Shown piece by piece: positions 23,916 through 33,395 of a stretch of 64,000 bases of DNA. Each line of letters begins with the position of its first letter. Positions within the stretch are counted from its first letter, which is position 1. Below the pieces are notes generated by a model. That model had not been told where the DNA came from. It did not search any database and saw only the letters and a program-made list of their open reading frames with translations. The stretch lies in the NCBI GenBank assembly GCA_023423065.1, contig JAFAGC010000076.1:89814-153813 (forward strand), read 5' to 3'. Made by a program: the position numbers and the translations under genes. The stretch is from Pseudomonadota bacterium (GTDB lineage Bacteria; Pseudomonadota; Gammaproteobacteria; Steroidobacterales; Steroidobacteraceae).

Positions 23916-26168
23916 ATGAAGAGGCTACACGCAGCCGCGCTGATAACCCTCGCCGCGTTCGCGGCCGGCTGCTCGAGTTCGGTGGACAATCCACCCGCGA
24001 TAACGCCGACCGATCCGACCACTGGCAACCTCGCTCCACCGCTCGTCGATTCGTTGTCTCCCAACCGCGCGCTGTTCGCGCCTAACCAGGGCGTGTTGCC
24101 CTACCCGCACGACGCGTACTTCACGCCGACGCCGGGAGTGCCGACCGACGGCACGCTGAATCTTCCCTCGAGCGCATTCTTCCCCGCGACGGTGCGCATG
24201 CCGGGCACGACCACCACCGAACCGGTGGTCAACGCGCTCGACGGATTCTCGACGCAGGCGCCGATCAAGCTGCGCTTCTCCACCCAGATCAATCTCGCGA
24301 CCGCGGCCGCCGGAATCCGGCTCGTGGAAGTCGACATCGATCCGGCGACCAAGGCGACGGTCGCGCTGCCGATCACCGCGAACCCGGTGCGCCGCGTGCT
24401 CGTGCAGGACGTCGACTATCGTGTCGAGGTCGCGCCGAACATCGACGCCGCCGGCACGTTGATCCAGCTCGTTCCGCTGCGCCCGCTGCAGGCGAACAAC
24501 GCGCCGCCGGGACCGACGCGTCCGCGCGACGTCGGCTACCTCGTGCTCGTGACGAACGCACTGCAGGCGGCGAACGGCGCGCCGATCGATCCGGATGCGG
24601 ACTACGCGCTCATCAAGTCCAACGCGCTCGCGAACACCTGCGCGACCATCACTGACGCGCGCCTCAATGCGCTCTGCAATCTCTCGCGCGCGCATTTCGG
24701 CGCGGCGGTCGCCGCGGGCGTCAATCCCACGACGATCGTCGTTTCCTCCAGCTTCACGACGCAGTCGGTGGAGACCGTGCTCGCGGTGGTCTCGCAAATG
24801 GTCGCCGGTGCTCCGCCGCCGGCTACCGCCGTGTTGCCCGTGCCGGTCGCGACCACCGGCGCCATCACGGGACCTGCCGGCCCGAATCTGGCGAACATTC
24901 ACGTCGGCACGATCACGCTGCCTTACTACCTGAGCACGCCGGTCGCGCCGCCCGCGGGTACGGGCACCGAGCCGCTCACGAATTTCTGGCGCGCCGCGGC
25001 CCCGCCACCGGCGGTCGCGGGTCTGCAGGACCCGAAGAACGAGCGCAATCTCACGCGTTTCAATCCGGTTCCCGAGGTGAAGGCCCAGCTCACGGTGCCG
25101 ATGCTCATCGGCATTCCGCGCGCGCCGGCCACGAAGCCCGCCGCGGGCTGGCCGGTGGTCATCTATCAGCACGGCATCACCGAGGATCGCGGCACGCTCG
25201 CGCTGCTCGCCGATGCGGCCGCGGCCGCCGGTTTCGTGATCGTCGGCATCGACCTGCCGCTCCACGGCATCATGCCGAACGATCCGCTGTACGCGCTCTC
25301 GCCCACCAACCCGGCGAATGCCGCGCTGCCCGCGCCATTCCGCGTAGGTGAGCCGACGTTCAACGTCGACTACGTGAACAACACCACGCAGGCGCCGGGA
25401 CCGGATGGCGTACCGGATAGTTCCGGCCAGCACTTCATCAATCTCCAGAGCACGCTCACGGCGCGCGACAACATCCGCCAGGCGGTCGCGAACCTCGTGG
25501 CGCTGACGCGCGCGGCACCGACGCTGGATCTCGACGGCGACCCGAACACGGTCGACATCGATGCGGACCGCATGCACTTCTTCGGCTGGTCGCTCGGCGG
25601 AATCGTCGGCAGCACCTTCGCGGGTACGCCAGGGGCCGCGAACATCCGTTCGTTCGGATTCTTCGCCGCCGGCTGCGGCATCATGGAGACGCTGCGCCAG
25701 TCGCCCGGCTACTCTCCGGTGCTCAACAACGGCCTCGCGGCCGCCGGCTTCCCGCCGGGCACCTCCATCTACTGGGAGTTCGTGCACGCGGCGCAGGCCG
25801 CGGTGGAATCGGGCGACGGCTGCAACTACACGGCCAACTGGAACACGAAGCCGACGCTGCTGCAGATGATCCAGGGCACGCCCGGCGACGCCACGCGCCC
25901 GACGGATCAGGCCGTGCCGAATTCATCGACGCTGCGCCTCGCGAACCTGCTGGGACTGCCGACGATCACGGCGACCCTTACCGATCCGAACGGCGCGCGC
26001 GCTCTCACGCGCTTCACGGAAGGCGGCCACGGCACGATCGCGATTCCGAGCCCGGCGCCGCAGACGCTCGCTTCCTACGTCGAGGCGCGCACCCAGCTCG
26101 CCACCTTCCTCGGGTCCGGCGGATTGCAGATCGCGGTGACCAACCCGGCGATCCTCTCGCCGGAGTAA
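23916..26168 (+). CDS. VolA-like alpha/beta hydrolase lipoprotein
   Basis: A 750-residue lipoprotein (lipobox AAGCSSS at about residue 19). The N-terminal part resembles the 'virulence factor lipase N-terminal' domain (FAPNQGVLPYPHDAYF), followed by several Ig-like stretches. The hydrolase domain has WPVVIYQHGITEDRG and nucleophile Ser559 in FFGWSLGGIVG; the probable His lies in FTEGGHGTI near the end. VolA of Vibrio is a surface lysophospholipase that frees fatty acids. Homology is by overall pattern, so substrate is inference. It stands alone with its own terminator. Confidence 0.85.
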   Translation: MKRLHAAALITLAAFAAGCSSSVDNPPAITPTDPTTGNLAPPLVDSLSPNRALFAPNQGVLPYPHDAYFTPTPGVPTDGTLNLPSSAFFPATVRMPGTTTTEPVVNALDGFSTQAPIKLRFSTQINLATAAAGIRLVEVDIDPATKATVALPITANPVRRVLVQDVDYRVEVAPNIDAAGTLIQLVPLRPLQANNAPPGPTRPRDVGYLVLVTNALQAANGAPIDPDADYALIKSNALANTCATITDARLNALCNLSRAHFGAAVAAGVNPTTIVVSSSFTTQSVETVLAVVSQMVAGAPPPATAVLPVPVATTGAITGPAGPNLANIHVGTITLPYYLSTPVAPPAGTGTEPLTNFWRAAAPPPAVAGLQDPKNERNLTRFNPVPEVKAQLTVPMLIGIPRAPATKPAAGWPVVIYQHGITEDRGTLALLADAAAAAGFVIVGIDLPLHGIMPNDPLYALSPTNPANAALPAPFRVGEPTFNVDYVNNTTQAPGPDGVPDSSGQHFINLQSTLTARDNIRQAVANLVALTRAAPTLDLDGDPNTVDIDADRMHFFGWSLGGIVGSTFAGTPGAANIRSFGFFAAGCGIMETLRQSPGYSPVLNNGLAAAGFPPGTSIYWEFVHAAQAAVESGDGCNYTANWNTKPTLLQMIQGTPGDATRPTDQAVPNSSTLRLANLLGLPTITATLTDPNGARALTRFTEGGHGTIAIPSPAPQTLASYVEARTQLATFLGSGGLQIAVTNPAILSPE

Positions 26169-26192
26169 GTTACCGTCACCATTGAAGAAAAG

Positions 26193-26219
26193 GAGCGGCC
26201 TGCGGGCCGCTCTTTTTTT
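26193..26219 (+). terminator. Intrinsic terminator after the VolA-like gene
   Basis: GAGCGGCC, loop TGCG, GGCCGCTC followed by a run of T (26213-26219). It lies 24 bases after the stop and before the ftsY start. Confidence 0.9.
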
Positions 26220-26286
26220 CGCCCCTCGTTTCGGGCTGCTACTCTTCCGGCCCGCCAACTCCGTGTTTTCTCACCCGGCACCAACC

Positions 26287-27237
26287 ATGTCCTCCGACTC
26301 GTCCAAGACCGGTTTCATCGCGCGCATGCGCGCCAAGATCAATCGCCCGGGATCGTGGCTTTCCTACGACCTCGCGAACCTGGTGCCGGGCCGCAAGATC
26401 GACGATGAAATCCTCGATGAGCTCGAGACGCGCCTGCTCACGGCCGACGTCGGAGTCGAAGCGACGCAGACCATCCTCGACGAATTGCGCAAGAAGGTCG
26501 CGCGCAAGGAGCTCGACGACGTCGATCGTCTCATCGCCGCGCTCACCGATTCGATCGCCTCGATCCTGATGCCGGTGCAGAAGCCGCTCGACATCTCCGG
26601 CCAGAAGCCCTTCGTATTGCTGGTCGTGGGCGTCAACGGCTCGGGCAAGACCACGACGATCGGGAAGCTGGCACGGCGCTTCGCCGATGCCGGCAAACAC
26701 GTGGTGCTCGCCGCCGGCGACACGTTTCGCGCGGCCGCGATCGAGCAGCTCGGCATCTGGGCCGAACGTGCCGGCGCGGACATCATCCAGCAGCAGGCCG
26801 GAGCGGACCCGGGCGCGGTGGTGTTCGACGCGGTACAGGCCGCGCGCTCGCGGCGCGCGGACATCGTGATCATCGACACGGCCGGCCGCCTTCATAGCCA
26901 GTCGCACCTCATGGACGAACTCAAAAAGGTCAGGCGGGTGATCCAGCGCGTGGAACCATCGGCGCCGCATGAAGTCCTGTTGGTACTCGATGCCAACCAG
27001 GGACAAAACGCGCTCACGCAGGCCTTGCAGTTCCACGAAGCCGTGGGCGTCACGGGGCTCGTGCTCACCAAGCTCGACGGCACGGCCAAGGGCGGCATCG
27101 TCATCGCGATCGCGCGCAAGCTCGGACTGCCCATCCGTTTCATCGGCGTGGGCGAACACGCCGAGGATTTCGGCGAATTCGATGCGCGCGCCTTCGCCAA
27201 CGCCCTCGTTTCCGGCAACTCGCGCGGCAGCGGTTAA
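26287..27237 (+). CDS. ftsY: Signal recognition particle receptor FtsY (short form)
   Basis: A 316-residue SRP GTPase that docks ribosome-SRP complexes at the inner membrane. The NG domains are complete: VVGVNGSGKTTTIGKLA (P-loop), DTFRAAAIEQL, IIDTAGRLHSQ and LTKLDGTAKGG. The long acidic A domain of E. coli FtsY is absent; only an amphipathic N-terminal stretch (FIARMRAKINRPGSWL) precedes the N domain. ATG 26287 is preferred over an upstream in-frame start that would lie inside the preceding terminator. It begins the ftsY-ftsE-ftsX-rpoH cluster. Confidence 0.97.
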   Translation: MSSDSSKTGFIARMRAKINRPGSWLSYDLANLVPGRKIDDEILDELETRLLTADVGVEATQTILDELRKKVARKELDDVDRLIAALTDSIASILMPVQKPLDISGQKPFVLLVVGVNGSGKTTTIGKLARRFADAGKHVVLAAGDTFRAAAIEQLGIWAERAGADIIQQQAGADPGAVVFDAVQAARSRRADIVIIDTAGRLHSQSHLMDELKKVRRVIQRVEPSAPHEVLLVLDANQGQNALTQALQFHEAVGVTGLVLTKLDGTAKGGIVIAIARKLGLPIRFIGVGEHAEDFGEFDARAFANALVSGNSRGSG

Positions 27238-27249
27238 TATCCCCGCTCA

Positions 27250-27987
27250 ATGATCTCCTTCGAAAACGTCGCGAAGCGCTACCCGAACGGACGCGAAGCC
27301 CTCGCGGGGGTGTCGTTCGAGATCGAGCCGGGCGAATTCGTATTCCTCACCGGCCGCTCCGGCGCGGGCAAGAGCAGCGTGCTCAAGCTGATCGCGCTGC
27401 TCGAGCGCCCGAGCCGCGGCGTGGTCACCGTCGCGGGACAGAACACCGGCAAGATCCGCCCGGGAAAGATCCCGGCGTTTCGCCGCGCGATCGGCGTCGT
27501 GTTCCAGGATCACAAGCTGCTGCTCGACCGGCCCATCTACGACAACGTCGCGTTGCCGCTGGTCGTCGCGGGCACGCCGCTCAAGGAGATCGACCGGCGC
27601 GTTCGCGCGGCGCTCGACCAGGTCGGGTTGTTAGGCCGGGAGCGTTCCTCGCCGCTCGAGTTGTCGGTGGGCGAACAGCAGCGCGTGGGCATCGCGCGCG
27701 CCGTCATCAGCAAACCGCAGCTGCTGATCGCCGACGAGCCCACGGGCAATCTCGACCCCGCGCTGTCGGTCGAGGTCATGCGGGTCTTCAAGCGATTCCA
27801 GGAGGTCGGCGTAACCGTCGTGGTCGCGTCTCACGATCCGAATCTCGTGCAGCAGTTCGGGCAGCGTGAAATCGTGCTCGACGGCGGGCGCATCGCCTCC
27901 GACATCCTGCATGCCGCGCACGGCGGGCGGATGACCGCCAAGGCTCCCGAGCTGGCCGATCTTCCCAGCATCGACCTGCGCACATGA
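27250..27987 (+). CDS. ftsE: Cell division ATP-binding protein FtsE
   Basis: A 245-residue ABC ATPase that, with FtsX, regulates peptidoglycan hydrolases at the septum. Walker A is GRSGAGKSS, the signature is LSVGEQQR and Walker B is LLIADEPTGNLD, with the H-loop in VVASHDPN. It starts 12 bases after ftsY and overlaps ftsX by 4 bases. A C-terminal extension of about 20 residues follows the usual end. It contains the TTGTTAGGC 9-mer at 27628-27636. Confidence 0.97.
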   Translation: MISFENVAKRYPNGREALAGVSFEIEPGEFVFLTGRSGAGKSSVLKLIALLERPSRGVVTVAGQNTGKIRPGKIPAFRRAIGVVFQDHKLLLDRPIYDNVALPLVVAGTPLKEIDRRVRAALDQVGLLGRERSSPLELSVGEQQRVGIARAVISKPQLLIADEPTGNLDPALSVEVMRVFKRFQEVGVTVVVASHDPNLVQQFGQREIVLDGGRIASDILHAAHGGRMTAKAPELADLPSIDLRT

Positions 27988-28913
27988 GCGGCGCGGTTTC
28001 CTCGTATTTCACCCGCCACGTGCAGGCGTTGTTCGGCGCGATGGGCCGGCTGGCGCGCACGCCGCTCGCCACGCTGCTCACGATGATCGTCATCGGCGTC
28101 GCGCTCGCGCTGCCCGCGGGCCTGGGCCTGGTCGTCGACAATCTGCGGCAGGCCGCGGGCGGCGCCAGCAACGCGGTCGATTTCACCGTGCACTTCAAGC
28201 TCGGCACGCCGATGGAACGCGTGCGCCAGATCGCGACCGCCGCCGGCCAGCGCGCCGAAGTCGAATCCGTCAAGGTGACGAGCGCCGACGACGCGCTCGA
28301 GGAATTCAAACGCCTGTCGGGCTTCGGCGATGCGCTGAGCGCGCTCGAGAGCAACCCGCTGCCGCCCCACATCGTCGTGCGGCCCGTGATCGATGCGAAC
28401 GGTCCCGCCGGCGTCGAATCGTTGAGTCGCTATTTCAATGCCTTTCCGGAAGTCGAGATCGTGCAGCTCGACCTCGACTGGATTCGCCGGCTGCACTCGT
28501 TGCTCGAGGTGCTGCGCCGCGCCCTGTGGGTGGTCATCGCGGTCCTCGGAGTGGGCGTGGTCGCGGTGATCGGCAACACGATCCGCCTCGAGATCCAGCA
28601 GCGCCGCCCGGAAATCGAGGTGACCAAACTCGTGGGCGGTTCGAATGCCTTCGTGCGCCGGCCCTTCCTGTACACAGGCCTGCTTTACGGTCTCGGCGGT
28701 GCGTTGCTCGCCGCCCTGATCGTCTTCAGCGGCATGACCTACCTCGACCAGGCAGTCGGGGACCTCGCGGCCCAATACGGCAGCCAGTTCCGGCTGGCGG
28801 GCCTCGAGGACCGGGATATCGGCCGCCTGGCGGGGGTCGGAGCCGTACTCGGGTGGCTGGGGGCCTTCGTGTCCACCGGCAAGCACCTGCGGCGGATCGA
28901 GCCCCGCGCCTGA
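27984..28913 (+). CDS. ftsX: Cell division protein FtsX
   Basis: A 309-residue inner-membrane partner of FtsE. It has a cytoplasmic N-terminus, a first span around LLTMIVIGVALALPAGLGL, a large periplasmic loop (about 60-175) and three further spans beginning ALWVVIAVLGVGVVAVIGNTIRL. GLIEIQ-type coupling is seen as RLEIQQRRPEIEVTKLVGGSNAFVRRPF split across the loop after the second span. The ATG overlaps the ftsE stop, so assembly of the pair is coupled. Confidence 0.96.
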   Translation: MSGAVSSYFTRHVQALFGAMGRLARTPLATLLTMIVIGVALALPAGLGLVVDNLRQAAGGASNAVDFTVHFKLGTPMERVRQIATAAGQRAEVESVKVTSADDALEEFKRLSGFGDALSALESNPLPPHIVVRPVIDANGPAGVESLSRYFNAFPEVEIVQLDLDWIRRLHSLLEVLRRALWVVIAVLGVGVVAVIGNTIRLEIQQRRPEIEVTKLVGGSNAFVRRPFLYTGLLYGLGGALLAALIVFSGMTYLDQAVGDLAAQYGSQFRLAGLEDRDIGRLAGVGAVLGWLGAFVSTGKHLRRIEPRA

Positions 28914-28970
28914 CCGGAACTCAAGCTTATAGATCAATAACTTGTGGTTCTGACGGAACCGGCCAGGGCA

Positions 28971-29000
28971 TTAGCACTCTAAGAGCCCGACTGCTAATAT
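28971..29000 (+). promoter_or_regulatory. CIRCE-like inverted repeat overlapping the predicted rpoH promoter
   Basis: TTAGCACTC (28971-28979), nine spacer bases, GACTGCTAA (28989-28997): identical to the HrcA operator CIRCE except for one base in the right arm. The same bases give a plausible promoter, TTAGCA at -35 and TAATAT (28995-29000) at -10 with 18-base spacing, 58 bases upstream of the rpoH ATG. Occupation by HrcA would block RNA polymerase. HrcA itself is not in the window, so regulation is inference. Confidence 0.65.
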
Positions 29001-29058
29001 CCAGACCAAGCCGCGAAAGCGGCCTGTTCAACTGATCGCCTCAGGAGGTTTCGTACAG

Positions 29059-29943
<885 letters not shown>

Positions 29944-29964
29944 CATCCGTTCGACAGTGACCGG

Positions 29965-29995
29965 ACGGCGGCCCTCGTGGCCGCCGTTTTTTTTT
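29965..29995 (+). terminator. Intrinsic terminator of rpoH
   Basis: ACGGCGGCC, loop CTCGT, GGCCGCCGT followed by nine T. It lies 21 bases after the rpoH stop. Confidence 0.93.
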
Positions 29996-30053
29996 GCGCG
30001 CTGCAATGCATCGAGAATCGTCGACGGATCGGTCGGCGACCGCGGGGAAAAGC

Positions 30054-30067
30054 GTGACGTGCGTCAC
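30054..30067. promoter_or_regulatory. Palindrome upstream of the PEP-CTERM gene
   Basis: GTGACG-TG-CGTCAC is a perfect inverted repeat with 6-base arms, 122 bases before the PEP-CTERM start and after the rpoH terminator. It could bind a dimeric regulator. No good sigma-54 element of the kind described for PEP-CTERM/exosortase genes was found nearby. Confidence 0.3.
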
Positions 30068-30188
30068 ACGGCGTAGGCGGGAAATCCCTGGGTGTCGGCC
30101 GGCGCCGATGGCGCGTGGGAACGCGCGCCGGCAGCCTTCGAACGAGTAGTCAGAGAGCATGACCTCAAGGTCAAGAAAGGTCTCGGTC

Positions 30189-30557
30189 ATGCGCAAACTA
30201 CTCCCTCTCGCCGTCTGCCTCCTCGGCATCGGCACCAGTCACGCCGGTCTCATGTTCGAGCGCGGTGTCGACCGCATCCGCGACGAGGCCAGGGCCACTC
30301 TCGCCAGCGCCTCGGGCTGGAAAGCGAACGATGTCAGCGTCGCGGAACTGCAGCGCGCCAGCGTTCAGCCGCTGACTAACTACGGCTCCATCAAGCGCGA
30401 GTACATCAAGTTCTCCTGGGCAGAACGCAGCGACCGGGCCAGTGCCGTCACGGCGACCCCCGTGGTGGAACACTCGGTGCCGGAACCCGGCACCCTCACG
30501 CTGCTGGCGCTCGGCCTCATCGCCGTCGGCGCCGTCCGGCGCCGCCCCGCTCGCTGA
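30189..30557 (+). CDS. Small PEP-CTERM sorting-domain protein
   Basis: A 122-residue exported protein. The signal peptide ends near SHA (residue 19). The C-terminal sorting signal (97-122) has VPEPGTLTLL, a hydrophobic stretch and RRR, the substrate pattern of exosortase/EpsH systems linked to exopolysaccharide. The mature part of about 75 residues has no known domain. No exosortase gene is in the window. ATG 30189 is chosen because the signal peptide starts there. It is flanked by terminators, so it is monocistronic. Confidence 0.88.
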   Translation: MRKLLPLAVCLLGIGTSHAGLMFERGVDRIRDEARATLASASGWKANDVSVAELQRASVQPLTNYGSIKREYIKFSWAERSDRASAVTATPVVEHSVPEPGTLTLLALGLIAVGAVRRRPAR

Positions 30558-30576
30558 AGCGACTGCATTTCGCGAT

Positions 30577-30605
30577 AAAAACCCCGGCCACGTGCCGGGG
30601 TTTTT
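30577..30605 (+). terminator. Intrinsic terminator after the PEP-CTERM gene
   Basis: AAAAACCCCGGC, loop CACGT, GCCGGGGTTTTT. It is symmetric with flanking A and T runs. Confidence 0.93.
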
Positions 30606-30666
30606 CTTTTCATCACCTAAGATTTTGTGGGTTGTACGTGCCGGCGGACGGTGAATTAATAGTCGG

Positions 30667-31482
30667 ATGAATGCGAGCAGTCTGAATCCGCAGCGCGAGC
30701 AGATGGCGGACGAATCCATGATTCGTACGCTGGCCGCGCAGACCGAGGCGATCTGGCCGCAGGAAAAGCGGCTGCTGGATCTCTACCGCCTGCCCCCCGC
30801 CGCACGCGTTCTCGACGTCGGCGCCGGCACTGGAGAGTTCGGCGCGCGCGTGGCGGAAACCCATCCGCAGATGCACGTGACCGGTGTCGAACTACTGGCG
30901 ACCTCGGTGGAGCACGCGCGCCGGCGGCATTCGCGGTTCGCGCCGCGCCTCACCTTCGAAATCGGCGACGCATTCCATCTCGCGCAACCCGACGACAGCT
31001 TCGATCTCGTCGCGAATCGCCACATGATCCAGTCGGTGCCGCACGCCGACCGGATCATCGCGGAGCTGGTGCGCGTCACGAAGCCCGGCGGTCACGTTCA
31101 CGTGCTCGCCGAGGACTACATGATGTTGCACATGATGTCCGGCCCGCTCGATTCGGACGAGTTCTGGCGCAGAGGCCCGGTCGAATTCGGGGTGCGCACC
31201 GGTACGGATGCGCGAATCGGCCGCCGCACGTGGACGTTGATGCGCGCCGCGGGCCTCAAGGACGTACGCGTGGACTACGTGATCGTCGATACCCTGCGCG
31301 TGCCGCGCCGCGTGTTCGCGGACATCATCACGGCGTGGCGCGACGGATACGTCGACGCCCTGTCCACTGCGACTTTTCCGCCGGCACTCGTGAGGCAGCA
31401 CTTCGACGAAATCATCGCGAGCATCCTGAATCCCGAGCACTACGCGGTCTGGCACGTGCCGATCGTTTCCGGCACCAAATAG
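30667..31482 (+). CDS. Class I SAM-dependent methyltransferase
   Basis: A 271-residue soluble methyltransferase. Motif I is VLDVGAGTGEFGARV, the acidic strand 2 residue lies in VTGVELLATSVEHA, and the post-motif segment FDLVANRHMIQSV with LVRVTKPGGHVHVLAEDY matches the UbiE/methyltransf_11 pattern. The region after residue 150 (MMLHMMSGPLDSDEFW) probably shapes the substrate pocket. Substrate unknown. It is flanked by a terminator upstream and a hairpin downstream. Confidence 0.85.
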   Translation: MNASSLNPQREQMADESMIRTLAAQTEAIWPQEKRLLDLYRLPPAARVLDVGAGTGEFGARVAETHPQMHVTGVELLATSVEHARRRHSRFAPRLTFEIGDAFHLAQPDDSFDLVANRHMIQSVPHADRIIAELVRVTKPGGHVHVLAEDYMMLHMMSGPLDSDEFWRRGPVEFGVRTGTDARIGRRTWTLMRAAGLKDVRVDYVIVDTLRVPRRVFADIITAWRDGYVDALSTATFPPALVRQHFDEIIASILNPEHYAVWHVPIVSGTK

Positions 31483-31485
31483 AAA

Positions 31486-31513
31486 GGGGGACAGACCCGC
31501 GGGTCCGTCCCCC
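31486..31513. repeat. GGGGGACAGACCC hairpin, dispersed-repeat type
   Basis: GGGGGACAGACCC, GC, GGGTCCGTCCCCC: arms of 13 with one mismatch, between the convergent methyltransferase and OmpA-like genes. The GGGGACAGAC core recurs at 57073-57109. It may act as a bidirectional terminator although no T run follows. Confidence 0.6.
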
Positions 31514-31534
31514 TCCACGATCGAACTACTTACT

Positions 31535-32215
31535 TCAGCCCTGCGTGATCGGCTGCAGCTTGAGCTCCACGCGCCGGTTCTGCTGCTTGCCATCCGGAGT
31601 CGTGTTGGGCGCGATCGGGCGCGACTCGCCGAAGCCGAGCACGACGATGCGCTGGTGGTTCACGCCGCGCGACTGCAGGTAGCTGCCCACCGAGTTCGCG
31701 CGATCCTGCGAAAGTCGCATGTTGTAGTCATCGGCGCCATCGCTGTCCGTGTGACCTTCGACGTCGATGAGCGTCTTGTCGAATTCCTTGAGAACCAGCG
31801 AGACCGAATCGAGGACCTTGTAGAAGCTCGCGTTGAGATCGGCGCTCGCGGTCTTGAACGTGATGTTGCCGGGCATGTTGAGAATCAGGTTGTCGCCGTT
31901 GCGCGTTACGGAAACGCCGGTGCCCTGCAGCTGCGCGCGCAGCTTGGCTTCCTGCTTGTCCATGTAGGCGCCGACTCCCGCGCCGGTGAGCGCGCCCACG
32001 CCCGCACCGATGAGCGCGCGCTCGCGGCGCTCCTTGGAGTTGTCGCCGGTCAACGCACCCAGCACCGCACCGGCGGCCGCGCCGATGCCGGCGCCCTTGG
32101 TCGCCTTGTTCACCTTCGTCTCGCCGGTATATGCATCGGTGGTCTGGCAGCCGGCGACCGTGAAGGAAGCGGCTACGACCAGTAGCAGAGTGCGAGCGAG
32201 GATCGATGTCTTCAT
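31535..32215 (-). CDS. YiaD-like OmpA-domain lipoprotein with glycine zipper
   Basis: A 226-residue outer-membrane lipoprotein. The lipobox is VAGC (Cys near residue 22). It has a glycine-zipper region rich in GAGIGAAAGAVLGAL-type repeats (about 37-85) and a C-terminal OmpA/Pal peptidoglycan-binding domain: FKTASADLN, VEGHTDSDGADDYN, SQDRANSVGSYL and NRRVELKL. It resembles E. coli YiaD (zipper then MDKQEAKLR). It likely tethers the outer membrane to peptidoglycan. ATG 32215 chosen at the signal peptide. Confidence 0.92.
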   Translation of the reverse strand: MKTSILARTLLLVVAASFTVAGCQTTDAYTGETKVNKATKGAGIGAAAGAVLGALTGDNSKERRERALIGAGVGALTGAGVGAYMDKQEAKLRAQLQGTGVSVTRNGDNLILNMPGNITFKTASADLNASFYKVLDSVSLVLKEFDKTLIDVEGHTDSDGADDYNMRLSQDRANSVGSYLQSRGVNHQRIVVLGFGESRPIAPNTTPDGKQQNRRVELKLQPITQG

Positions 32216-32314
32216 GCGTTTCTCCTTATCGGGAATTCCTGCCAAACCATACGGGCGTGCATCTGAACGCCTTATGAACTCCAGAACCGTGCGCTGGTTC
32301 TCAGTCGCCGCCCA

Positions 32315-32839
32315 TCAATCGACGGCTTCGGGAGAAGCCGGCGGAGTGGTTGCGCGCTCATAGCCCCGCGGCCTGATCGCGACGGTATTGCGGACGACGG
32401 TGCAGCGCACGCCGTCGGACCGGAAGAATCCGTATTCGAACGTCGGTGTGGCGCGCCCCGCGTGTTCCAGTTCCATCCTAATTTCGTGTTCCTTCTCCGG
32501 CGTAAGGGAAAATCTCATCTCGAGGTCGGAATTTCCGCCGTGTTCGAAGGAGATGCTCATGGCCCGCGTCCAGACCGAGTATCCCTTGAAAACCCGCGCG
32601 CAGGCGATCGCCGCGATCGGGTCGGCGAGCGCGGCCTGGTAGCCGCCGAACATCACGCCGCCCGGATTCCGGGACCGCGCGTTCAACGGTAGCTTGATCC
32701 GCACGCTGCGCCAACCGTCGCCGATTTCCATCACCTTGATGCGCATCGGGATGAACGGCGGATAGAGCTCGAGCAGGCGGGCATCGGAAAGCCATCCGCT
32801 GCGAGACATGAAACGCATGAATCGCGCCGCGAGCCGCAT
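32315..32839 (-). CDS. DUF4442 hotdog-fold thioesterase-like protein
   Basis: A 174-residue protein with the DUF4442/PaaI-type hotdog pattern: NPGGVMFGGYQAALADPIAAIAC (the helix and turn of the fold with an Asp at the usual catalytic area), VWTRAMSISFEHGG, and C-terminal FEYGFFRSDG. Members hydrolyse acyl-CoA or are inactive acyl-binding proteins. Substrate is unknown. It diverges from the Mpo1-like gene across about 65 bases. Confidence 0.8.
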   Translation of the reverse strand: MRLAARFMRFMSRSGWLSDARLLELYPPFIPMRIKVMEIGDGWRSVRIKLPLNARSRNPGGVMFGGYQAALADPIAAIACARVFKGYSVWTRAMSISFEHGGNSDLEMRFSLTPEKEHEIRMELEHAGRATPTFEYGFFRSDGVRCTVVRNTVAIRPRGYERATTPPASPEAVD

Positions 32840-32904
32840 GCCTTCTCCCTGCTGGTGAGTCCGTATTGTTGCAGAGCCCGGGCGCCGGGCGTAGGTTTCG
32901 CGGC

Positions 32905-33372
32905 ATGCGCACGATCGAACAATGGTTTGGCGAATACGGCGAAAGTCACACGCATCCGCGCAATGAATTGCTGCACTTCATCTGCGTACCCGCCATCGTC
33001 ATGACGGTCATCGGATTCCTCTGGTCGATTCCGGTACCGGCCGCCTTCGCGGCGGTATCGCCCTGGCTCAACTGGGCGAGCATCGTCACTACCCTCGCGA
33101 TCGTCTACTACTTCTCGCTGTCGGCCACGCTCGGAATCGGCGCCGCCGTCGCCCTCGTCGCGCTGCTCGCGGTTGTTAGCTGGCTGGATACGCTGGCCTG
33201 GCCATTGTGGCTGACCTGCGCAGTCATTTTCGTGGTCGCCTGGATCGGCCAGTTCATCGGCCACGCGATCGAAGGCAAGCGGCCGTCCTTCTTCAAGGAC
33301 GTGCAGTTCCTGCTGATCGGGCCCTTGTGGCTGCTCGGGCACCTGTACCGGAGACTCGGAATCTCCTACTGA
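32905..33372 (+). CDS. Mpo1-like (DUF962) membrane protein
   Basis: A 155-residue polytopic protein with about four spans. The family signature is EYGESHTHPRNELLHFICVP near the N-terminus and WIGQFIGHAIEGKRPSFFKD towards the C-terminus, with conserved His that bind Fe2+ in yeast Mpo1, a dioxygenase in 2-hydroxy fatty acid alpha-oxidation. Bacterial function is inferred. It is 23 bases upstream of the acyl-CoA dehydrogenase gene, supporting a fatty-acid link. Confidence 0.85.
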   Translation: MRTIEQWFGEYGESHTHPRNELLHFICVPAIVMTVIGFLWSIPVPAAFAAVSPWLNWASIVTTLAIVYYFSLSATLGIGAAVALVALLAVVSWLDTLAWPLWLTCAVIFVVAWIGQFIGHAIEGKRPSFFKDVQFLLIGPLWLLGHLYRRLGISY

Positions 33373-33395
33373 GGGCAGTGGCGTATGATCGCGCC

